Shown here piece after piece: positions 55,639 to 64,000 of a stretch of 64,000 bases of DNA; positions within the stretch are counted from its first letter, which is position 1, and the number at the start of each line of letters is the position of its first letter. The position numbers were made by a program, and so were the translations under genes. The notes beneath the pieces were generated by a model. That model made no database searches. It had not been told where the DNA came from and was given only the letters and a program-made list of their open reading frames with translations. The stretch lies in contig OY253652.1 in NCBI GenBank assembly GCA_958009055.1, positions 806,001 through 870,000 of the forward strand. Direction: 5' to 3'. Source of the stretch: Choricystis sp. odSpoLacu1. Its lineage: Eukaryota; Chlorophyta; Trebouxiophyceae.

Positions 55639-55831
55639 GGCCGTGCCGTGGACGCGGTGGGGGGGGGGCGGAGGAGTGTGTGCCGCGCCCCGGTGACGAA
55701 AACGGTGCGGAACGGTTTTTGGTTTTCGACTGTGTTTTTTTCTTCGTCAATCACTCTCCTCTTTTTTCATCCGTCTTGCGCGCGAGTCACGCGCACAAGA
55801 GTGTGCGTGCGTGTCTCCTTCCCAAACAACC

Positions 55832-56335
55832 ATGAACCCCCGCGTCGGCATCGGCGCCCTGCTCGTCTGCCCCGCGGGGCGCGTCCTGGTGGGAGTGCGC
55901 CGCGGCGTCGCGGGCGCAGGCACCCTCGCCCTCCCGGGCGGCCACCTGGAGCTGGGGGAGACGCTGGCGGGGGCTGCCTCCCGTGAAACGGAGGAGGAGA
56001 CGGGGTTGGCGATCGCACCGGGGGCTTGGACGGTGGTGGCGGTAGAAAACGTCGTCGTGGCAACAATGGGCGCCCTCTCCCCTGGATCCTCCCCACCGCC
56101 CCCGCCCGACGCCGTGGCGTCGCACTATGTCACCGTGTTCATGCGGGCGTGCGTGTCGGATGCACCGCTGCCGACGCCGATCAATCGGGAGCCACACAAG
56201 TGCGAGGGGTGGGCGTGGCGCCCCTGGAGCGACCTGCGCGAGGTGCAGGGAAATGCTGCCTCCCCTCCCCTCTTTGGGCCGCTGGCCGCGCTGGTGGCCA
56301 GGTGTGGCGATGTGCGCGAGTTGAGGGGGCTGTAG
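55832..56335 (+). CDS. NUDX1: Nudix hydrolase (NUDX1/NUDT15-like)
   Basis: Hydrolyses nucleoside or prenyl diphosphate-linked substrates; plant NUDX1 members act on oxidised nucleotides or on geranyl diphosphate. Single-exon gene of 167 aa. The Nudix box [20 protein letters not shown] then ETGL is complete. Flanking features match the NUDX1/NUDT15 group: TLALPGGH before the box, [12 protein letters not shown], then [15 protein letters not shown] and [11 protein letters not shown] at the C-terminus. No targeting peptide is evident, so cytosolic location is likely. It diverges from NUP107 (193 bp between starts) and converges on POLE2 (100 bp). Confidence 0.92.
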   Translation: MNPRVGIGALLVCPAGRVLVGVRRGVAGAGTLALPGGHLELGETLAGAASRETEEETGLAIAPGAWTVVAVENVVVATMGALSPGSSPPPPPDAVASHYVTVFMRACVSDAPLPTPINREPHKCEGWAWRPWSDLREVQGNAASPPLFGPLAALVARCGDVRELRGL

Positions 56336-56435
56336 AGGGGGCTGTAGAGGTGTGGATGCAAAAACACTGCCCGTTTTTTAACTGATGTTTCCTTCCGATC
56401 ACCCTCTCTCTGGACAACCCTCTCCCTCTCTCTCA

Positions 56436-58321
56436 TCACTCCGGCAGTTCGCACATCTCCACGCCCCCCTCCGCCGGCGCGTACGCCGCAAACGACCCTC
56501 CACGCGCAATCGACCCGGGGTCCACACACTCGACGCCCTCGAACGAGGTGGCCGCGGGGATCGCGCCGCCCGCTACAACAAGCGCGTGGGGGAGCGGGTA
56601 GAGGGCCAGCCCTCCGTCCCCCGCCCAGTGCACGGGGACCGCGTCCAACGGCAGGGGAGCCAGGTGGCCTTGTTGCAGCAGGGTGGCGACCGCGTGCTGG
56701 AAGATGGACGCGTCGGCGCAGGGGGGGTGGGCTGGGGGAGGGGGCGGCGACGCGCCAGCGATGGCCGCGCCGGCCGCTGCTCCCCCGTTCGGCACCAGCA
56801 ACGCCCTCGCTCTCAGCGTGGCCGCGATGGGCGACCGAAACACCACGATGTCGCGCGCGTGCACGCGCAGGCGGGCCGGGTTGCTGGGGAAGTGGGCGCG
56901 GGGGCCGAGCGCGGACCGCAGCGGCGCCGCGTCGGCCGCACGCAGCGGCAGCAGCGGCAGGGCGGCGGCCACGGGGGCGTCGGCGGGACCCGGCACAAAC
57001 ACCCAGTCCGCGCCGTCGCGCAGGCGGGGGTGGAGGGCGGTCAGGGAGGCGAGAGCTGAAAAGGCGGCCGCGCGCGCGGGGGCGGCCGCGCGCGGGGCGC
57101 CGCCCCAAAAATCGCCCATCAACACAAATGTGGGGGGTGGGCCCGCCGCCGCCGCAAACCCGGCAAACACGGACGCCAGCCTGTCCAGGGTGCCGGGGGC
57201 GTCGAGGCGGACGTCGGCGAGGAGGACGACGCGGCGGTCGGGGTCGGACGCTTGAGCGTCCTCTGCAGCGGCCGCTTTGTCCGCCCCTCCCACCGGCCTC
57301 CCCCCAAACCAGTCCACCGCGGCAGCAGGGCCGGCGAGAGTGTCTGCGCGTGGTTCGCAGGGGGGCATGCCCAGCGCCCGCACGCGCAGGGAGCGGGCGG
57401 GGGTGACGTCGCCTTCGACCACCACGGCACACCCTTCGCAGAAAAAGCCGGCAGAAGTCGCTGCATCGACCGGCAACTCCAGCGGTATGCGCCCCGTCGT
57501 GTCCTCCAGGAAGAAGCGGCCGTCCTCCAGCTGGGAGATGATGCCCAGGGCGTAGGCGGGGGGGGGGGGGGCCGCTGCCCGAGGCGATCGAAGCGCGCGC
57601 GGAGGCCGCGCCCGACGCCAACGACCGCACATCCACCAGGGCGCACGCGCCCCGGCCGCCAGGCCGGCCGCCGCACGCGTCTGCGGACGCCAGGGCGGGC
57701 TTGGCGAAGAGGGGGTGGCGTTCCACGCGCTGGACGACGGCGGCGAAGCGGGAGGCGTACAAATCTGTGCGTGTGCGCGCCCCCGGCAGCCGCGGCACGC
57801 CGCCCCGGGGGGCGGGGGCCACATTGAAGGAGCGACGGATGGGGTCGTAGGTGACGCGGGGGGCGTCAAAGACGGAGATGACCTGTGGGGGAGGTGGGGA
57901 GGTTGGGTGTGGGGTGGCAGAGGCGTGGGCCCTTCCTCTCTCTCTCTCTCTCTCTCCCCACACTCACCTGCACCACCGGCGTCTCATCCTGGCCGCTGGC
58001 GGTGGCCACCAGCTTGCGGGCGGCGTCCACGGTGAGGCAGGCGGAGGAACCTGGGTGTGAGGGAAACGGGGAGAGATGAGAGAAACATTTAAATCAACAG
58101 CCGCAGACCGCCTCCCATCACAAACACACACGCACGCACACACACTCACCCGGCTCGTACGCGGCCAGCAGGGCCGCCAGGGCCGCGCCCCCCGCGTCGC
58201 TGCCTTTCTCCGCCGCAGCAGCCGACACGTGCTCCGCCAGCAGGGCCGCCGCCTTGGCGTCCAGGCGCAGGCCACGCTCGCCAAAGGCGGAGAGCACGGC
58301 GCGGCGGGCGGGCAGGGACAT
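56436..58321 (-). CDS. POLE2: DNA polymerase epsilon subunit B
   Basis: Essential non-catalytic subunit of the leading-strand polymerase. Exon 1 (58150-58321) encodes MSLPARRAVLSAFGERGLRL, the N-terminal helical domain. Exon 2 is 57968-58050 and exon 3 starts at 57882 with VISVFDAPRVTYDPIRRSFN. The OB and phosphoesterase-like domains show LGIISQLEDGRFFLEDTTGR then IPLEL, FVLMGDFWGG, FVPGPADAP, ARDIVVFRSP and LYPLPHALVVAGG, matching POLE2/DPB2. The G14 run 57558-57571 interrupts the frame; one extra base there accounts for exon length one over a multiple of three. Corrected length is about 566 aa (human 527). It shares a divergent promoter with MCM6. Confidence 0.93.
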
Positions 58322-58720
58322 GGTTGTGGGGGTGGCGTGTGGGGGTGTGTGTTTTATTTGAAAGGGGGGGTGCGCGATGGGCGCGAAAAAGGGGGAGCGC
58401 TGGGGGCACACGCGCCTCTCTCCTGCGGCGTCGCTTGAAAGACGGGTGGTGAGAGGGGGAGGGCACACACGCGTGCGAGCGGGCAATTTGTGCCTGCCCA
58501 ACTCAAAACAGAGCGAGACTGGACAGTGTGATGCAAACACAAATTGGCGGCAAAACTCGCGTTCGCCGATTCTTTCGTGTTTGCCCCCCCGTCCCAGCCT
58601 CTCCCGCTGAGACCCTCCCTCCCGGACGCCAGTGCCGCACGCGCGACACGCCAGGCGCGGAGTGGGCGACCTTCCACCTCACACTAGGCCCCTTTTTCCA
58701 CACCCATCAAACACCACTCC
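58322..58720. promoter_or_regulatory. shared divergent promoter of POLE2 and MCM6
   Basis: 399 bp between the two start codons. It contains GCGCGAAA at 58381-58388 (TTTCGCGC on the minus strand, a canonical E2F core) and ATTGGCGGCAAA at 58543-58554, which fits the palindromic E2F consensus TTTSSCGSSAAA at 11 of 12 positions. Both genes act in DNA replication, so joint G1/S control is expected. Confidence 0.65.
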
Positions 58721-61571
58721 ATGGCCGCCCCCGCCCCCCTCCTCCCCGCCGGCGATGACCTGGGCGCCGGCACGCGCGCCAAGTTCCTGGCCTTCCTCCA
58801 AAAGTTCGTCCTGGACGATGCCGCCGGCGGCACCACCGCCACGTCGGACGCGACCGACGCGGCGGCGCGCGCGCGCACGCGCTCGCGCGGCGGCTCTGCC
58901 TCGGCCCGCACCGCGGTGCGGGCGCCCCACTATGTGGCCGTGCTGACGGCCATGGTGGACGCCCAGGAGACGACGCTGCAGGTGCTGTGGCCCCACCTGG
59001 AGGCGCACGACGGGGGGCTGGCCGACGCGATTCGGTCCGACCACCTGCGCCTCGCCCCCTTCCTGCGGGCCGCGGTGGCCGACTTTGTGGCGGCCCACGC
59101 ACCCGAGTACGCGGTGAATGAGGTGAGTTCGATGGATGGGAGTGTGGGGAGGAGGAGGGTGGAAGGGGGGAGGGAGGGACAGCGCGAAAAATTCGGCGGG
59201 AGGCGCGCGCATCAAACGAACAAAATTCGGCGACCGGCCGCCCACCAAAAACCCACCCTCCCCCACTCACAGGACGACGTCCCGCGCGAGTTCTGGGTCG
59301 CCTTCCACGCCCTCCCCCACGTCGAACGCCTGCGCGACCTGCGCACCGCCCGCGTGGGCAAGCTGACCGCGTTTGCGGGCACCGTGACGCGTGCGTCTGA
59401 TGTGCGCCCCGAACTGTTTCTCGGCGCGTTTCGGTGCGCCGAGTGTGGGGCCACCGTGCGCGGCGTCGAACAACACTTCAAGTACACGGAGCCGCTGGTG
59501 TGCCCCGCCCCCACGTGCGGCAACCGCACCAAGTGGTCGCTGTTGAAGGAGCTGTCCACGTTTGTCGACTGGCAGCGCCTGCGCGTGCAGGAAGCGCCGG
59601 ATGAAGTGCCGCCCGGGTCGCTGCCGCGCACCGTGGAGGTCGTGCTGCGCGGCGACGCCGTCGACTGCGCCCGCCCGGGCGACCGGTCCGTGTTTGCGGG
59701 CGACCTGGTGGCGGTGCCCGACGTGGCGGCGTTGTCAGCCCCCGGCGAGCGCGTCGAAGCGCGGCGCGGCGGCGGCGCGTCGGCCGACGGCGACGGCGGC
59801 GTGACCGGCCCCCGCTTCCTGGGCGTGCGCGAGCTCACCTACCGCCTCGCCTTTGTCGCCTGCTCCGTGGAGGACGCCTCCGCTCGCGCCGGCGGCGCGG
59901 GCGGCGGCGACGCGGGCGACACGCCGGATGATGTTTTAGCCTCGCTCGCCCCGTGCGACCGCGCCGACGTCGCCGCCATGGCCGCCAACCCCCGCGTCTA
60001 CGCCGACCTGGCAGCTTCCATCGCCCCCTCCGTCGCCGGCCACGACGATGTCAAGCGCAGCGTGCTGCTGCAGCTGCTGGGCGGCGTCCACAAAACGACG
60101 GCCGACGGCGCGGCGCTCCGTGGCGACATCAACGTCGCGATTGTTGGTGATCCCTCCACCGCCAAATCCCAGTTCCTCAAGTACGTCGCCTCGTTTCTCC
60201 CGCGCGCCGTGTACACGTCTGGTCGGTCGTCCTCGGCCGCGGGTTTGACCGCGTCCGTGGTGCGGGAGGCGGACACCGGGGAGTTGGCGATCGAGGCGGG
60301 CGCGCTCATGCTCGCCAACGGCGCGGTCTGCTGCATCGACGAGTTTGACAAGATGGATGTCAAAGACCAGGTCGCCATCCACGAAGCCATGGAGCAGCAA
60401 ACGATTTCGATCACCAAGGCGGGCATCCAGGCGACGCTGGCCGCGCGCACGTCGATCCTGGCGGCCGCCAACCCGGCGGGCGGGCGCTACGACCCGGCCA
60501 AGCCCCTGCGCTACAACGTGGCCCTGCCCCCCGCCATTCTGTCGCGCTTCGACCTGCTGCACGTCATGGTGGACGTGCCGGATCCCGCGGCCGACGCCGC
60601 CGTCGCCGCCCACATTGTGCGCACGCACCAAGCGCGCGCGGGCGCGGCGGGTGACGGCACGGGTGTCGGCGGCGCCGCCCCGACCGCCGCCCCCGCGGGC
60701 GCGCCCTACACCACCGCCCAGCTGCAGCGGTACGTGCGGTACGCGCGCGCCCACGCGCCCCGCCTGACGCGCGCCGCGCGCACGGCCATCGTCGACGGCT
60801 ACCGCCGCCTACGCGCCTCCGACGCGGCGCCGGGGTCGTCCGCCGCCTACCGCGTCACCGTGCGCCAGTTGGAGGCACTGGTGCGCCTGTCCGAGGCGGT
60901 GGCGAGGGCGAGGCTGGCGTCCGAGGTGACCGCGGCCGACGCGCGCGAAGCCGCGCGGCTGGTGAGGGACTCCATTTCCGACGTGGAAGCCCCCCCCGAA
61001 GAGCTGGAGGACGAAGACGAAGACGGTGGTGGTGGTGGTGGTGGTGAGGGCGACGGTGGTGCCGCTGCCGCGCCCCCCCCCCGTCGCCATCGATGACGAC
61101 ACGCCGGCGGCCGACGACGCCGCGGCCGTCCCCGCGGCCGCCGCGCTCGCGGCGGCAGCGGCAGCCGCCGCCCCCGCCGCCCCCGCGCCCGCTCCTGCAG
61201 CCGCCCTGCGCGTCCCCCGCGCCAAGGTGGACCGCGTGCGCGACCTGCTGCTCATGCGCCTGCGCACGCTCGAAGAAACGCGCGGCGCCGACGCGCAGCT
61301 CGGCGGCGCCCCCGTCGCGGCCGCGCGCCAGGCCGACCTCGTCTCCTGGTACTTCACCTTCCAAGCGGAACGCGGGGCGCTGACGGGTGTCGACGTGGGG
61401 GAGGAGGCCGCCCTCGTGCCCCGCATCGTGCAGCACTTGGTGCGGACGCACGACGCTTTGGTCGTTGTGGAGCAACCCCCCCGCCGCGCGGGGGAGGGGG
61501 ACGCCGAGTACCGGCGCCGCGTGCGGGATGAGAGGCTGCTGGCGGCCAACCCCAACTACGCGGACGAGTGA
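58721..61571 (+). CDS. MCM6: replicative helicase subunit MCM6
   Basis: One of six AAA+ subunits of the MCM2-7 helicase. Exon 1 is 58721-59122; after a 150-nt intron exon 2 runs 59273-61571. The N-terminal OB region carries a zinc-binding set (CAECGA, then LVCPAPTCGN). The ATPase has Walker A GDPSTAKSQFLKYVASFLPR, Walker B AVCCIDEFDKMD and the arginine finger in AILSRFDLLHVM. HIVRTHQ and AANPAGGRYDPAKPLRYNVA identify MCM6. An acidic Gly-rich linker ends in the C10 run 61073-61082, where one extra base breaks the frame. Behind it the MCM6 C-terminal winged helix is intact (ADLVSWYFTFQAERGAL, AANPNYADE). Corrected length is about 899 aa. Without the correction the protein would lose only the winged helix. 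Confidence 0.96.
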
Positions 61572-63174
61572 GTCTTTTTTCTTTTGGGTGGGTGGGAGTG
61601 TGTGCAGGGGTGGTGAAAAGGAGAGAGACGAGGCGCGGTGGGGTGCGAGGCAACGAAGGGGGGAGAGGCACACACACCTCCACCCCCTCCCCTCCACCCC
61701 CCGCGCTTCACCCTTGTACGACCGTGTGTGTGGGATGTGGGCGGCGCAAAGGAAAAAAGGAGAGGAGAGAATCGGGTCACTTTCTTTTCTCGTGTCAAAA
61801 GGAGAAACGCAACGACTGTCTCTTCCCTCAAAAACCACGGCTGCTGCTGCTGCTGCCGCTGCCTCTCTCTTTGCCCCCACCCACACGCACCCTGTTCTTT
61901 TTTTCATTTTTTTGGGTGGCTGTTGTGTTTGATTGATTTGCACGCCCCGCCGCCCGTGAAAGGGTGGGAAGGGTTTTGATTTTTTTTTGTCGTTTGCCGC
62001 GCAAACCAGTGAAATTTTGTTGTTTGGGGGGGGGGGTAGGGTGCGATCGGGAGCGAAAACGATGAGGAAAGGCAAAGGAGGGGGGGCGAGTGTGTTTGTT
62101 CAGCGGGAGCAGAGTGCGGGCACGGCCAGGCGACGGTGGCGGCGCCGTTGCCCGTCCGCGCGCCCACGCTCCCGCAACACCCTCTCCTCCTCTCCTCCTC
62201 CTGCCCGCGTGTTTCACCGGCCCGCGCGCAGCGACCATTCCCCCACCACGGAAAAGAAAAAAGGCGCCAATCCCCCAACCAAACAACCGCCAGCCGGGTG
62301 TCGAAAAAACTCTTCACCAAAAACCGCGCGCCCCGACCCGCCCCCCCCCACTCGCCAAAGAAGTAAGTAAAAGAAAAAAACCGCGCCACCAGGGAAAAGG
62401 ATGGTGTTTTTCGTACGTACGTAAAAAGCCCTAGAATGTGTGGATTTTTTCAGCAGGGTGGCCAACACGCAAAGAGTGCGGGAAAGAATGGAGTCGAACC
62501 GTGTGAAAAAGGGGGCGCCCGGCGCAGGCGACGCACCGCCCGGCCAACAGCGCCCCCCCAGAGGCCGAGTCGAGTGTCTTTTGGAAATTTCCCCCGCGCG
62601 CACAGCGATGCGAACACACACTCAGAAAAGAAGAGAGGAAAAACAAACGGAGGGCACAACGGAAACCAACGAAAATAAAGGAAGAAAAAAAAAGGGAAGG
62701 AGCAAAAAAGGAAAGGGGGGGGGGGGGGGCGGAGTGCCGAGGCAGCCCCCCCCCCCGACGCCAAACGCACACGCACGCCACCCCACACGCACAGAAGGAA
62801 AAAAACAGGTATACTATAAAAAGAGGAGGCCGGAAAATGTGTGCAGTGTCGGAGAATAAGCGTGTGGGGGGGAAAGGCGTGGGTGTGCACGGCGCGCCAT
62901 CGTGTGTGTGCGAGGGAAGCCCCCGTCGCAGCAACACAGACCCTCTCAAAAAGACCCCCTCCCTTATGTTTTTCATCAAATGAAGAGTGTGTTGTTTTTT
63001 CCCACGGTGTCCCCCACGGCGCCTCAGGCGTCCGCGGGGAGGGCACAGAAAAAAAAGAAAAGGAAAAAAGGTGGGCGTTGTGTTGTCGTGTGGATCCGAA
63101 GATTTTTTCAAATGAATACGCATAATTCCGAGAGGGGAGGGGCAACCAGGGCCCCCCGCAGCACACAACCACAT
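61572..63174. other. 1.6-kb gene-poor convergent gap
   Basis: The longest gene-free stretch in the window, between the 3' ends of MCM6 and the CslA gene. It is rich in A, T and G runs (for example a G15 run at 62715-62729) and has lower-GC patches. CGTACGTACG near 62415 is a short palindrome. A TATA element at 62815 is listed separately. No protein or known RNA gene could be supported. Confidence 0.6.
62815..62823 (+). promoter_or_regulatory. orphan TATA box
   Basis: TATAAAAAG on the plus strand within the MCM6-CslA gap, with no downstream coding gene on that strand before the antisense CslA 3' end about 350 bp away. It may drive an unannotated transcript or be chance in an A-rich patch. Confidence 0.3.
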
Positions 63175-64000
63175 TCACATGGTGAACGTGCGCTTGGCCA
63201 GAGGCGCCCCCGCCTTGGGCTTGGGCTTGGGGGGGCGGTCCTTGCCGAGGCGCTGGCCGAGCGGGGCGCCCGCGTCGATCATGTTGAGGCCAAACGCGAG
63301 GAACACCAGCCCCTGGAACGTCAGGAAGACGGCGAACGACATCTTGTGCGCCATGAAGATGGCGTACAGGGCGGACGTCAGCACAAAGACGGCCATGGCG
63401 GTCTCCTGGGGCCAAATTTGGCAGTTGCGCGCGGGCGCGGCGGCCTGCGTCCCCGGGCGTTTGTCCGAGGAGCCCAGCTTGGTCGTCACCACCCACTCGT
63501 TGGCGTGTTTCAGGTCGAACACGCCGGCCACGACGGCCCCCATCTTGACGATGCCCATGGCGTTCTCAAAGAGGACGTACAGGATGGAGTGGAGCCAGCC
63601 GCCGGGCGTGAACATGGAGGTCGTGACCGTCACCACCACGGGCAGGTGCACCAACGCCCACAGCGGGATGTTGACTTCCGGCGTGAACACGGACAGCGGC
63701 ACCAGGGTACAAAAGAAGCCAAGGGACACGCAGTGCGTGGCAAACTTGCGGATGCCAAAGTAGATGGCGACCAGGTTGATCTTGGAGGAGAGCGGCAGGC
63801 TCGACGCCCACACATCCTTGGACGCCTTGGTCCACAGCTGGATGGGCCCGCACGTCCACCGGTGCTGCTGCTTGCGGTAGGCCGCAAACTGGGCGGGCAG
63901 CTCGTTGATGCAGGTGACGTCGGTCAGGTAGATCGCCTTCCACCCGTTGACGTAGGTGCGGAGCGACAGGTCCATGTCTTCCACGGTCGTGCGCGACTGC
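63175..64000 (-). CDS. CSLA: CslA/CslC-type glycan synthase (C-terminal part)
   Basis: Membrane GT2 glycosyltransferase of the cellulose-synthase-like A/C group, making beta-mannan/glucomannan or xyloglucan backbones in the Golgi. The visible 275 codons start inside the catalytic domain at TTVEDMDLSLRTYVNGWKAI, with the conserved ED, followed by the QQHRW motif (YRKQQHRWTCGPIQLW). Several membrane helices follow (FATHCVSLGFFCTLVPLSVF, PLWALVHLPVVVTVTTSMF, ETAMAVFVLTSALYAIFMAH, AVFLTFQGLVFLAFGLNMI). FENAMGIVKMGAVVAGVFDL then ANEWVVTTKLG is a strong CslA signature. The basic tail ends KAGAPLAKRTFTM. The N-terminal half lies beyond the window edge. No intron is seen in this part. Confidence 0.9.
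   Translation of the reverse strand, partial: QSRTTVEDMDLSLRTYVNGWKAIYLTDVTCINELPAQFAAYRKQQHRWTCGPIQLWTKASKDVWASSLPLSSKINLVAIYFGIRKFATHCVSLGFFCTLVPLSVFTPEVNIPLWALVHLPVVVTVTTSMFTPGGWLHSILYVLFENAMGIVKMGAVVAGVFDLKHANEWVVTTKLGSSDKRPGTQAAAPARNCQIWPQETAMAVFVLTSALYAIFMAHKMSFAVFLTFQGLVFLAFGLNMIDAGAPLGQRLGKDRPPKPKPKAGAPLAKRTFTM

Noticed and set aside
62805..62830. U6 snRNA-like ATACTATAAAA string
   Set aside because: The rest of the strongly conserved U6 sequence, including the ACAGAGA box, is not present downstream.

Overview
This window looks like nuclear DNA of a photosynthetic green alga (Chlorophyta). It encodes photosystem I subunit PsaH, the nuclear-encoded CF0 subunit b' of the chloroplast ATP synthase, a plastid-type IF-2, an organellar bL27, a PurK-PurE (AIR carboxylase) fusion, a solanesyl-diphosphate-synthase-like prenyltransferase and a CslA/C-type glycan synthase. 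These sit beside purely eukaryotic genes: cullin-3, MCM6, POLE2, a Nup107-like nucleoporin, PRP38, RNPS1, an A-type cyclin and NSUN2. Genes carry GT-AG introns, mostly 80-670 nt. The DNA is very GC-rich and full of C/G homopolymers and GT/CA and GA/CT microsatellites. The species cannot be named from the sequence alone.

I see 33 protein-coding genes, two of them cut by the window edges, and no rRNA, tRNA, CRISPR array or transposon. The layout is compact and strongly paired: most genes sit in divergent pairs (about 150-400 bp between start codons) or convergent pairs. In order: unknown 3' end (1-484), IF-2, coiled-coil protein (-), F-box/LRR-like, bL27 (-), CUL3, small TPR-like protein, NTAN1, AIR carboxylase (-), PsaH, a very large secreted subtilase with seven copies of an unrecognised repeat (-), EndoG, DUF2062-like membrane protein, PRP38 (-), alpha/beta hydrolase, unknown protein, RNPS1 (-), cytosine deaminase, acyl-CoA-binding kelch protein, RNase H1 (-), prenyl diphosphate synthase, NSUN2 (-), ATP synthase b', LEA-like protein (-), small conserved protein, F-box protein, cyclin A (-), bZIP (-), secreted Cys-rich protein (-), NUP107 (-), Nudix hydrolase, POLE2 (-), MCM6 and, at the right edge, CslA (-).

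Functional groupings visible here are DNA replication and cell cycle (POLE2 and MCM6 share one 399-bp divergent promoter holding E2F-like sites; cyclin A; the F-box and cullin genes), RNA processing (PRP38, RNPS1, NSUN2), plastid function (IF-2, PsaH, AtpG, prenyl synthase) and cell wall/secretion (subtilase, Cys-rich protein, CslA).

Two things stand out. First, at least ten conserved genes are interrupted by single-base frame changes, nearly all +1 and nearly all inside C or G runs; this is either systematic homopolymer over-calling or something biologically odd. Second, a fungal-type cytosine deaminase gene lies between two diverged direct copies of what was apparently a single bidirectional promoter, which suggests an insertion or acquisition event.
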